A stretch of 64,000 nucleotides of DNA, taken from the NCBI RefSeq assembly GCF_031884435.1, contig NZ_CP134779.1, forward strand, positions 2,728,001 through 2,792,000, given 5' to 3'. Shown one piece after another: positions 7,743-15,253 of the stretch. Positions within the stretch are counted from its first letter, which is position 1. Each line of letters begins with the position of its first letter. The notes under the pieces were generated by a model. That model did no database searches, was not told the origin of the DNA, and saw only the letters and a list, made by a program, of their open reading frames with translations. The position numbers and the translations under genes are program-made. This DNA comes from Bosea sp. 685 (GTDB lineage: Bacteria; Pseudomonadota; Alphaproteobacteria; Rhizobiales; Beijerinckiaceae).

Positions 7743-9968
7743 ATGACAAAGCTCCTTTCGTTCACAGTAAGCCTCGCCGCCCTGTCAGCGGCCACCACCG
7801 CCTTCGGCCAGGCTAATCCGAGCCCCGTCATCAATCTCGACACGATCACCGTCACGGCGGCGCGCACCGAGCGCAGCACCGCGGAGACACCGCAATCGAT
7901 CCAGGTCCTGGATCGGGCCCAGATCGAGGAGCAGCTCAAGTTCAGCCCGAGCGCCGCCGCCGCCCTCGGCAAGCTGGTGCCGGGCTATTCGATGTCCACG
8001 CAGACTGTGTCCAGCGCCTCGGAAAACTATCGCGGACGCGACCTGCTCGTGCTGGTCGACGGCGTGCCGATGACCACGCCGCTGCGCGACGTCTCGCGCA
8101 TCCTGTCGATGATCGATCTCAACTCGGTCGAGCGCATCGAGGTCGTGGCCGGTGCTTCGAGCCTCTACGGCGCCGGCGCGACCGGCGGCACGGTCAATTT
8201 CATCACCAAGAAGGCGGCGGAGGGCAAGCCGACCGTCACGGTCAACACCGCGATGCGCGCCTTCACGCAGAATATCGGCCGCTCGCTCGCTCCGGAGGCC
8301 TCGGTCACGGTCTCCGGCAAGGTTCCCAACGGCTTCGACTACCTGGTCACGGCCAGCGGACGCGGCGCCGGCCGCACCTATGACGGCGCCGGCCGTGAAT
8401 TGCCCTCGGACGGCCTGCTCGGCCAGGGCGGCGGCGATCGCTACAAGGCCGGCAACCTGCTGGCCAAGCTCGGCTATGATTTCGACACGAGCAAGCGCAT
8501 CGAGATCAACGGCTCGCTGATCGCCTTCGATCAGGATCCGAAATATCTGACGAACTACGCCGCTCCCTACGCGCGGCCCGACCGGACGCGGCTTTATCCC
8601 GGCCAGAACGTCATCGAGGACACCAAGTCACTCTCGCTGCGCTACACCGACAAGGATTTCGCGCTCGGCAGCCTGAGCGTGCTCGGCTACTACAACGACA
8701 TCAAGAAGCGCTTCAATTATTCCACCTTCGCATACCCTTACAACACGCAGGTCTACTACTCCTTCAACCCGCTCTCGCCGACGAGCCCGGACAACCAGAC
8801 GACGCTCTACTCCCAGCGCGGCGGCGTCAACGTCACGATCGACACCTCGCTCGACCGGCTCCTGCCCGGCGCAAAGCTGACCTGGGGCGGCGACGTGATT
8901 CAGGACCGCACCTGGCAGACTCTGACCAGCGGCCAGGACGTCTTTACGCCCTTGAAGCAGACGACCACCGCGGGCTTCGGCCAGTTGCAGATTCCGATCG
9001 GGGAGCGGATCGTGCTGCGCGGCGGTTTGCGTTACGAGCATTTCGCGCTTTCGGTCAGCGACTATGTCCGCCCGGCGGCCTATGCGGCCGTGGCCGCGAA
9101 CAATGCGCTCGGCTATCAGAGCTTCGTCCTGCCCGCCCTCAATGTGACGGGCGGCAACTTCGACTATTCAGCGCTGACCGGCAATCTCGGCGCGACGGTC
9201 AAGCTGTCGGACACGAGCGAAGTCTTCGGCGGCTGGTCGCAGGGCTTCGCGCTGCCCGATGTCGGCGCCTTCACCCGGCGCGCCGGTCTCTCGACCGCCT
9301 ATGCCTGCACACTGGCCAACATCAACTGCCTGCCGGCCAGCCGCCGCTCGATCAGCTTTGCCTCGATCGCGCCCGAGGCGCAGATCGTCAACAATTACGA
9401 GCTCGGGATGCGCGGCAGCTACGGCGCCTTCAAGGGATCGCTGACCGGCTATATCAGCACCTCGGACGACGGCGTGACCTTCGATGCCACCACCAACACG
9501 CTCTCGCAGCAGAAGGAGCGCATCTGGGGCGCGGAGGCGACGGCGGATTATGCCTTCACCGAGCAGTTCACCATGGGCTCGGTCGTGTCCTATCGCGAGG
9601 GCCGCTACGACACGAACAAGGATGGCAAGCTCGACAGCTATCTGCCCAACAACCGCATCGGCTCGCCCTGGCGCGGCATGCTCTATGGCAGCTATCGCTT
9701 CGTGAACGGCATGCAGCTGCGCCTCGAGGGCGAAGGCTTCTCGGACCGCGACGTCGCCATCGACCTCACGGGCACCCGCTACAAGCTGAAGGGCGCCGTG
9801 ACGATGAACGCTGCCTTCACCGCGCCGGTCTGGGAGGGCGAGGCCTATGTCGCGGTGAACAACCTGTTCGACCGGGCCTATCAGAACCCGACGGCGACCT
9901 CGGTGCGCAACCTCGCCAACTATGCCTGGGGCCGCACCGTGACGGTCGGCTTCCGTAAAACCTTCTGA
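7743..9968 (+). CDS. TonB-dependent siderophore receptor (IutA-like role)
   Basis: An outer-membrane beta-barrel importer of 741 aa. A Sec signal peptide (MTKLLSFTVSLAALSAATTAFGQA) is followed by a TonB box-like DTITVTA, a plug domain (NYRGRDLLVLVDGVPM, SLYGAGATGGTVNFIT) and a barrel ending in aromatic F (VGFRKTF). A TTG at 7728 also opens the frame, but ATG 7743 gives a cleaner signal peptide. The genes following and divergent from it build a citrate-hydroxamate siderophore, so it probably takes up ferric aerobactin or a close analogue. The symbol iutA is avoided because ligand specificity cannot be read from the sequence. Confidence 0.93.
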   Translation: MTKLLSFTVSLAALSAATTAFGQANPSPVINLDTITVTAARTERSTAETPQSIQVLDRAQIEEQLKFSPSAAAALGKLVPGYSMSTQTVSSASENYRGRDLLVLVDGVPMTTPLRDVSRILSMIDLNSVERIEVVAGASSLYGAGATGGTVNFITKKAAEGKPTVTVNTAMRAFTQNIGRSLAPEASVTVSGKVPNGFDYLVTASGRGAGRTYDGAGRELPSDGLLGQGGGDRYKAGNLLAKLGYDFDTSKRIEINGSLIAFDQDPKYLTNYAAPYARPDRTRLYPGQNVIEDTKSLSLRYTDKDFALGSLSVLGYYNDIKKRFNYSTFAYPYNTQVYYSFNPLSPTSPDNQTTLYSQRGGVNVTIDTSLDRLLPGAKLTWGGDVIQDRTWQTLTSGQDVFTPLKQTTTAGFGQLQIPIGERIVLRGGLRYEHFALSVSDYVRPAAYAAVAANNALGYQSFVLPALNVTGGNFDYSALTGNLGATVKLSDTSEVFGGWSQGFALPDVGAFTRRAGLSTAYACTLANINCLPASRRSISFASIAPEAQIVNNYELGMRGSYGAFKGSLTGYISTSDDGVTFDATTNTLSQQKERIWGAEATADYAFTEQFTMGSVVSYREGRYDTNKDGKLDSYLPNNRIGSPWRGMLYGSYRFVNGMQLRLEGEGFSDRDVAIDLTGTRYKLKGAVTMNAAFTAPVWEGEAYVAVNNLFDRAYQNPTATSVRNLANYAWGRTVTVGFRKTF

Positions 9969-9974
9969 CGCGCC

Positions 9975-10349
9975 ATGGTCAGCCTCGACATCGGCGCCGA
10001 CGCGATCGTGACGCTACGCTATCTGCCGCCCTATCTCGACAGCGACGAGCGCGCTTATCTCGACGCGATCGGCCGGATCGGCGAGCGCGCTGAGCCCTAT
10101 GTCCTGCTGACCATCTTCGGCGGCAGGCGGGCGCTTTCGCAGGCTGGCGAGCGCGAGCAGGCACTTTGGTTCAAGGCGACGAAGGCACGCATGAGCCAGT
10201 TCTGCCAGGCCTGCGCCATCATCCGGCCTGACGCGGACGAGAAGACGGCAGAGACCTTCCGGCGGCTCTGGCCCTTCCCGATCATCGCGGAGCGCGAGGA
10301 GGAGGCCGGCCGGGCCTTCCTGCTCCGGTATCTGGCGGCCGTGCCGTGA
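9975..10349 (+). CDS. Protein of unknown function in the siderophore-uptake operon
   Basis: A 124-aa soluble protein with no signal peptide or membrane segment, starting 6 bp after the receptor stop. It is mixed alpha/beta in character (IVTLRYLPPYLDSDERAYLDAI, PYVLLTIFGG, then an alpha-rich half with FKATKARMSQFCQACAII). Its stop overlaps the GTG of the RhtX-like permease (GTGA), so it is co-translated between receptor and permease. I do not recognise the family. Its position suggests a role in intracellular handling of the imported ferric siderophore, which is inference only. Confidence 0.75.
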   Translation: MVSLDIGADAIVTLRYLPPYLDSDERAYLDAIGRIGERAEPYVLLTIFGGRRALSQAGEREQALWFKATKARMSQFCQACAIIRPDADEKTAETFRRLWPFPIIAEREEEAGRAFLLRYLAAVP

Positions 10350-11596
10350 CCGCGACCTCTCCGGCGAGCGCCACCGGCCTGGATGGGCCCGAGCCCATGG
10401 GCCGCTACCGCCTGTTCGGCGTTCTCGCTGGGCTCTATCTCGCCCAGTCGATCCCGTCCTATCTCTTCGTCGCGGCGATCCCGCCGATCCTGCGCGAAGC
10501 CGGCGTGTCGCGAACTGCGATCGGCTATATGAGCATCCTGCTCCTGCCGCTCGTCATCAAGCTGTTCTGGGCGCCCTGGGTCGATCGCGTCAGGCCCTTC
10601 GCGCGGGCGCACCGGGCCGGTTGGGTGCTGATCACGCAGAGCGCGACGATCCTTGCCATCCTCGCTTTGATCCCGATCGGCCCCACGAACATCGTCGGCA
10701 TCGTCGCGGTCGGCTTCATCGCCTCACTGCTGGTCTCGACGCAGGACATCGCCACGGACGGCTATGCCGCGAAATACCTGCCGGAGGCCGACCGGCCGAT
10801 GGGCAATGCGATCCAGGGCGGCGCGATCGCCTTCGGCGTCGTCATCGGCGGCACGCTCGGCCTCGTGCTCTATCACCGCATCGGCTGGACCGGCATGCTT
10901 CTCGTCATCGCGGCCGTGTCGCTGCTGCCGCTGGCGGCCGCTGCGCTGATGCGCGAGAGCGACGCTGCTGCGCCGGCGCTGCAGAAACCCTCCTTGCGCG
11001 CCTTCCTGCGCCGTCCCGAGGCCCGCCAGATCCTCTGGATCGCGCTGATCTACCGGGCGAGCGAAGGCCTGGTGAAGGCGATGGAAGGCTCCTATCTGGT
11101 CGATGCCGGCATCCCGCTCGACCAGATCGGCTATCTCTCCGGCCTTTCGGCGACGACGGCGGGTCTCGCGGGCTCCTTCATCGCCGCCTGGCTGGTCAAG
11201 CGACGCGGCCTGTCCTTCGTGCTCGGCCTGCTCGGCGGCATGAGGACGCTGTGCTTCCTTCTCTTCACCTTTCATGCGATCGGCGCTGTCACCGGCTCCT
11301 GGCCCCTGTTCGGCGCGGCCGGCTTCCAGACGCTGATCCGCTATATGGAGATCGTCGCGCTCTATTCGCTGTTCATGGCGGTGACGACCTCCGACCAGCC
11401 CGGCACGGATTTCACGATCCTCGCCTGCGCACAGCTGCTCGTCTATCTCGTTGGCTCGATGCTCGCCGGCAAGCTCGCCGATGGGCTCGGCTATGGCTGG
11501 CTCTTCGGGATTGCGACCGCGCTGTCGGCCATCGCCGTCCTGGCCACGCTGCGCATGCTAATGCTGTGGCGGCAGTCGAAAAACGCTGGCGCCTGA
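10346..11596 (+). CDS. RhtX/FptX-family siderophore inner-membrane permease (MFS)
   Basis: A 416-aa, about 12-TM major-facilitator protein. The N-terminal YLAQSIPSYLFVAAIPPILRE and SILLLPLVIKLFWAPWVDR, the DIATDGYAAKYL segment, and the single-gene placement beside a TonB receptor match the RhtX/FptX group, which imports rhizobactin 1021 or pyochelin without an ABC transporter. The GTG start overlaps the previous stop. It probably completes the import path that starts with the receptor at 7743. Confidence 0.85.
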   Translation: MTATSPASATGLDGPEPMGRYRLFGVLAGLYLAQSIPSYLFVAAIPPILREAGVSRTAIGYMSILLLPLVIKLFWAPWVDRVRPFARAHRAGWVLITQSATILAILALIPIGPTNIVGIVAVGFIASLLVSTQDIATDGYAAKYLPEADRPMGNAIQGGAIAFGVVIGGTLGLVLYHRIGWTGMLLVIAAVSLLPLAAAALMRESDAAAPALQKPSLRAFLRRPEARQILWIALIYRASEGLVKAMEGSYLVDAGIPLDQIGYLSGLSATTAGLAGSFIAAWLVKRRGLSFVLGLLGGMRTLCFLLFTFHAIGAVTGSWPLFGAAGFQTLIRYMEIVALYSLFMAVTTSDQPGTDFTILACAQLLVYLVGSMLAGKLADGLGYGWLFGIATALSAIAVLATLRMLMLWRQSKNAGA

Positions 11597-11687
11597 GCAA
11601 TAGAAGCCCTGTGCGTCGGGCCGAACATGATGTTAACCGGATGCTTCCCCGGCCCCGAGGGCTGGTCGCCCGGCCCTGCGCATGCTA

Positions 11688-11701
11688 GGTTACATGTAAC
11701 C
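11688..11701. promoter_or_regulatory. Perfect 14-bp palindrome, likely toxin-antitoxin operator
   Basis: GGTTACATGTAACC is fully self-complementary and ends 15 bp before the antitoxin ATG. Autoregulatory palindromes in this position are the rule for type II modules. Confidence 0.7.
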
Positions 11702-11716
11702 ACATGAGAGCCGACG

Positions 11717-11941
11717 ATGACAGCAGCATCCAAGCCGAGAAGCTCACGGATCAAGGTGATGCAGCACCGCCAGCGGCTGCGCGCCCAAGGCATGCGCCCC
11801 ATCCAGATATGGGTGCCCGATGTGCGCGCTCCATCCTTCCGAGAGCACGCTCACCGTCAGTCGCTGGCTGTCGCCCGAAGCTTGCAGGCAAGCGAGGACC
11901 AGAGCTTCATCGATGCCCTGTCAGGTTGGGACGATGAATGA
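11717..11941 (+). CDS. MazE-like antitoxin (DUF3018-type)
   Basis: A 74-aa basic/acidic two-part protein: a basic N-terminus (KPRSSRIKVMQHRQRLRAQG) with the motif MRPIQIWVPDVRAPSF, then an acidic tail ending GWDDE. This is the pattern of the small DNA-binding antitoxins paired with MazF-like toxins. Its stop overlaps the toxin start (ATGA). It is predicted to bind the toxin and, with it, the palindrome at 11688-11701. Confidence 0.88.
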   Translation: MTAASKPRSSRIKVMQHRQRLRAQGMRPIQIWVPDVRAPSFREHAHRQSLAVARSLQASEDQSFIDALSGWDDE

Positions 11942-12297
11942 GGCGTGGAGACATCTGGACCGTTTCCGGTGGCAAGGACTATGCAAGCAAACCGCGCCCG
12001 GTCGTCATCGTTCAAGAAGACAGCTTCGACGCAACTGACTCCGTGACGATTTGCGCCTTCACCACGGATCCGACCGAAGCGCCGCTGTTCCGGCTTTCCG
12101 TTGAGCCGAGCGACCGCAATGGGCTACGATCAGCGTGCCGCCTGATGGTGGACAAGATCACCACCGTGCCCAAGTCCAAAGTCGGAGAGCGCATCGGACG
12201 TCTCGATGACGAAGACATCGTCCGGCTCAATCAGGCGATGTTGGTTTTTCTCGGCATGGCCGCGGCGCCAAAGGCCGGAAAGACAGGATTGGCTTGA
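11938..12297 (+). CDS. MazF/PemK-family endoribonuclease toxin
   Basis: A 119-aa toxin of the CcdB/MazF fold. It opens with the signature MRRGDIW, followed by KPRPVVIVQ, a central LSVEPSDRNGLRSACRLMVDKI (core strands and the S-x-x-x-x-D/K region) and RIGRLDDEDIVRLNQAM. Family members cleave mRNA at short sequences. It is translationally coupled to the antitoxin. The pair sits as a two-gene cassette between the siderophore permease and the AraC regulator, which suggests insertion into the locus. Confidence 0.93.
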   Translation: MRRGDIWTVSGGKDYASKPRPVVIVQEDSFDATDSVTICAFTTDPTEAPLFRLSVEPSDRNGLRSACRLMVDKITTVPKSKVGERIGRLDDEDIVRLNQAMLVFLGMAAAPKAGKTGLA

Positions 12298-12484
12298 GCT
12301 CCGCTGTCGCGAGCTCGATCGACCCGCTCCAAAAACCTGGACTGGTCGCCTCGACCCTCCCCCATGCCTGGGAAAGCAAGGCATCGCGGGAAACGCCGGA
12401 ACGAGGCTCTTCCGATCCGATAATCCGAAAAGTCGGACTGCTTCGCCGCGCCCGCAATGAAACGCAACGCTCCGGGGCGATGTC

Positions 12485-13519
12485 CTAATCCTGCAACGCA
12501 ACGATGGCGCGCTGGTTTGCCCTGACGTCGCGTGGCGCGGCGCCGAAGCGGCGCCGGAAGGTGCGGTTGAAATAGGAGAGATCGCCGAAGCCGACGCCGA
12601 AAGCGATCTCGGTGATGCTGGTCTCCCAGGAGCCGGCCGACTGCAGAAGGCGCAAGGCCCTGTCCAGCCTGCGCTGCAGCACGAATTCCGAGAAGGTCGT
12701 TCGTTCGTCCTCGAACAGCTTCTGGAGATAGCGCAAGCTGATACCGTGCCGGTCGGCGATCTCGCGCGCGGTCAGCCTGCGGTCCTCGAGCCTCGCCTCG
12801 ATATCGGATTTGATCGCGTTCATCCGCTCGTCGGGGCGATGCCGAGGCTCGCGGCTCGGCAGGCTCTCCGGCGACATGATGTTGACGAGATCGACCATGA
12901 AATGCCTGGCGAGTTCGTGCAGCTCCGGCGTCCTGATCGGTATCATCCCGCGCAGCAACGCCGCGCCATAGTTGCCGAGCATCTGCAAGGCGTCGTCGCC
13001 GGCCCCGAAGACGCGCAGCTCTTGCGCCAGGAGGCGCGCCCGCTCGCTGACCGCACCGGCCGGGATGGTCAGGCAATCGAGACGCGAGATCTGCATCGGC
13101 AGCAGCGTCGCCTGAGCAGGCGCTAACAGGAGAATGGCCTCGCGGCCGCCGACCACGGCCCGGCGTGCGCCGCAGGTCACGATCAGCGCGCCATCGGCCG
13201 GGCGCAGCAGTAAAGCTTCGCCCTCTGCGCCCAGATCTCGCATGGGCAATGAAACCGCCGCACTCGGCGCGAACAGCGACATCAGGCCGATATCGGGCTC
13301 CAGCCGCAGCATGGCCCTGGCGCCGAACGGAGCCGGGCTCGCCCCATCGAAAACGAAACGCCGCTCCGCCCTCGCCCCGAGATGAAGGTCGATCTCGGAT
13401 TGGGGCATCTCGCTGGAGAGCAGCCAGAGCGGGCCAGGCTCCTCGACCACGGAAGAGCGCTGCCCTCGCCCGGACACGGGAGCCGCCTCCTGAGCACTGC
13501 GTTTCAGTCCGCTAGGCAT
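12485..13519 (-). CDS. AraC-family transcriptional regulator of the siderophore locus
   Basis: A 344-aa regulator with an N-terminal sensor region and a C-terminal double helix-turn-helix (LTAREIADRHGISLRYLQKLF and the second helix region ITEIAFGVGFGDLSYFNRTF). The frame is open to an ATG at 13615, but that would add 32 residues encoded by AT-rich promoter DNA containing the shared motif, so the ATG at 13519 is preferred; the start remains uncertain. By analogy with AlcR/PchR-type regulators it probably activates siderophore genes when the siderophore is present. Flanking genes support that role. Confidence 0.87.
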   Translation of the reverse strand: MPSGLKRSAQEAAPVSGRGQRSSVVEEPGPLWLLSSEMPQSEIDLHLGARAERRFVFDGASPAPFGARAMLRLEPDIGLMSLFAPSAAVSLPMRDLGAEGEALLLRPADGALIVTCGARRAVVGGREAILLLAPAQATLLPMQISRLDCLTIPAGAVSERARLLAQELRVFGAGDDALQMLGNYGAALLRGMIPIRTPELHELARHFMVDLVNIMSPESLPSREPRHRPDERMNAIKSDIEARLEDRRLTAREIADRHGISLRYLQKLFEDERTTFSEFVLQRRLDRALRLLQSAGSWETSITEIAFGVGFGDLSYFNRTFRRRFGAAPRDVRANQRAIVALQD

Positions 13520-13620
13520 TTCGCACCAGTCCAAGAAATCATGTCCACCAGCATGCAAACAAAAGCTACAGAATTCAATTGTTACGAAAGCCGCAGAAGT
13601 CAAATATGCAGCCATTTCCT

Positions 13621-13640
13621 GTTTATTCTAATTTAAAACT
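13621..13640 (-). promoter_or_regulatory. AT-rich motif shared with the receptor promoter (site 2)
   Basis: GTTTATTCTAATTTAAAACT (plus-strand reading) differs from site 1 at 2 of 20 positions and lies 101 bp before the preferred araC start. A partly similar stretch occurs at 15194-15210 in the iucA/exporter gap. Confidence 0.6.
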
Positions 13641-13780
13641 AGCGAATACGTAAAAGTATAAATACCCGAATATCTAAGACTAATCCGCGTAACGGCCGAA
13701 GTTTCCGCTGCATTAAGAGAAATTTGGACGCGATATGCCTTCCACAGCAATTCATCATTGTCTTTTTGCATTCGATCACG

Positions 13781-13810
13781 TCGCATTCGGACGGAATCGT
13801 CCGAATGCGA
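13781..13810. repeat. Perfect 13-bp-arm hairpin
   Basis: TCGCATTCGGACG (13781-13793) pairs exactly with CGTCCGAATGCGA (13798-13810) across a 4-nt loop. An outer CGATC/GATCG pair extends the stem with bulges. It lies between the divergent-facing ends of the araC upstream region and the exporter 3' end. Confidence 0.75.
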
Positions 13811-13835
13811 AAAACGCGATCGATTCTAAAAGTTT

Positions 13836-13886
13836 AGAGCATTGCTCACGCGAAAAACCGGGACCCACTTTTTCGCGCAATGCTCT
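13836..13886. repeat. Dispersed hairpin repeat (subfamily B)
   Basis: AGAGCATTGC and GCAATGCTCT form the outer stem (10 bp), and CGCGAAAAA with TTTTTCGCG form the inner stem around a 10-nt loop. The core 13850-13876 matches 54785-54811 at 24 of 27 positions. Confidence 0.8.
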
Positions 13887-13928
13887 GGCCCGTTCCAGCG
13901 AAGCGGAGGCCGCCGCCGGCGCGCGAAC

Positions 13929-15104
13929 TTATGAGGCCTCGCGATGATCGCGCGGCGGTTCGATATATGCGAGCGCCAGAGCGATTGCCGCTCCGAGCCC
14001 CGCGCAGATGAGAAAGGGCGCGAGCGGCGAGAGCGCGAAGGCGAGCCCACCGCTCAGCGCGCCCGCGCCCTGCCCCAGCACATGCACGCTGGCGAGCCAG
14101 CCCGCGGCAGCGGCCTGCTCCCGCGGCGCGATCCGGCCGACGAGCCAGGCCGTATAGGAGGGCGTCGCAAGCGCAATGCCGCCGCCGGCAATCATGGCGC
14201 CGAGCATGACGAGGATCAGCGAAGGGGCGAATCCTGCTGCGGCGCTGCCGAGAGCGAAGACGATCAGGCCGATGCGCAGGCTGCCCACGAGCCCGCCCCT
14301 GAGGCGCGGCACCAGAGCAAGCTGCACCACGATCATCGCCACGGCGACCAGCGTGAAGGTCACGCCGCTCCAGCGGGCGGCGGCATGGGCGTCCAATCCG
14401 AAGCGCGCCTGCAGGAAGAGGCCGAGCGTGATCTGAATCTGGCCGAGGCCGAGCGTCAGGGCGAAGCCGACCCCCAGCAAGGGCGAGATCGCGCGTGCCA
14501 CATCCCAGCGACGGGGAGCCCGCTCCACTTGCTGCTCCTCCTGCCGCTCGGCGGGCGCGATGTCCGGGCCGGCCAGCAAGGCGAGTGGCATGACCGTCAT
14601 GACCGCGAGCGCCGGCAGCAGGCCCGCCGCACCGGGCAAGGCGACGAGCGGGCCGAGGACACGGCCGACGGACAGCCCGGCGCTCAATCGCGCCAGAGCG
14701 GCATGGCGCTTCTCCGGGCCGCTCATCCGCACGACCGCGGCCTGCGCCTGCGGCATCACGCCTGCAGCCGCGGCGCTGTAGACGATGCGCGAACCGGCCA
14801 GCAGCGCGAAGGCGAGCATGGCGGGCATCGACCCGGCGCTCAGCACGCCCAGGAACACGAGCTGCGCCCCGACCATCAGCCAGGCCAGCAGCCGGAAGCG
14901 ACTGCGCAGCCCGCCTTCGCGATAGCCCCAGGCCGGCGCGGCGGCGAGGAAGGCCAGCGCACCGAGAAAACCGATCGCACCGATCGCCGGCGCATCAAGC
15001 CCCGTCGCCACCGAGATGATCGGCACCAGCGCCAGCAGCGCCGACTGGCCGAAGCCGACGGTCGCCGCCATGAGCGAGAGTCGATTCACATCTCTGGCGG
15101 CCAT
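13929..15104 (-). CDS. MFS transporter, probable siderophore exporter
   Basis: A 391-aa, about 12-TM major-facilitator protein (GFGQSALLALVPIISVATGL at TM1; multiple Gly/Ala-rich segments). It stands divergent from the iucABCD-type operon, as exporter genes of the IucE/ShiF type commonly do, so export of the finished siderophore is the likely job. A GTG at 15107 precedes the ATG at 15104; the ATG has GAGGG upstream at suitable spacing. Substrate assignment rests on context only. Confidence 0.82.
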   Translation of the reverse strand: MAARDVNRLSLMAATVGFGQSALLALVPIISVATGLDAPAIGAIGFLGALAFLAAAPAWGYREGGLRSRFRLLAWLMVGAQLVFLGVLSAGSMPAMLAFALLAGSRIVYSAAAAGVMPQAQAAVVRMSGPEKRHAALARLSAGLSVGRVLGPLVALPGAAGLLPALAVMTVMPLALLAGPDIAPAERQEEQQVERAPRRWDVARAISPLLGVGFALTLGLGQIQITLGLFLQARFGLDAHAAARWSGVTFTLVAVAMIVVQLALVPRLRGGLVGSLRIGLIVFALGSAAAGFAPSLILVMLGAMIAGGGIALATPSYTAWLVGRIAPREQAAAAGWLASVHVLGQGAGALSGGLAFALSPLAPFLICAGLGAAIALALAYIEPPRDHREAS

Positions 15105-15253
15105 CACAAAAAACCCTCGAAGAAATCAATCCAAATCACGTCAATACATGCAATATCTTCGATATCAAGACGAAATATTCAATATAGAAAAAATCTAATC
15201 TAAGAATCTACCGATAAAACTAGGTCGTATATCTCGACAATGAAGGTCGAACC
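15105..15253. promoter_or_regulatory. Divergent promoter region, exporter/siderophore biosynthesis operon
   Basis: A 149-bp AT-rich gap. TCTAATCTAAGAATCTA at 15194-15210 and TAAAACTAG at 15214-15222 partly resemble the motif at 13621-13640 (shared TCTAAT-TAA core). This is a plausible binding site for the same regulator, but weaker than the other two. Confidence 0.45.

Noticed and set aside
13944..15203. A 419-codon plus-strand frame
   Set aside because: Antisense to the MFS exporter; composition is Arg/Gly/Ala/Glu-rich without domain motifs.
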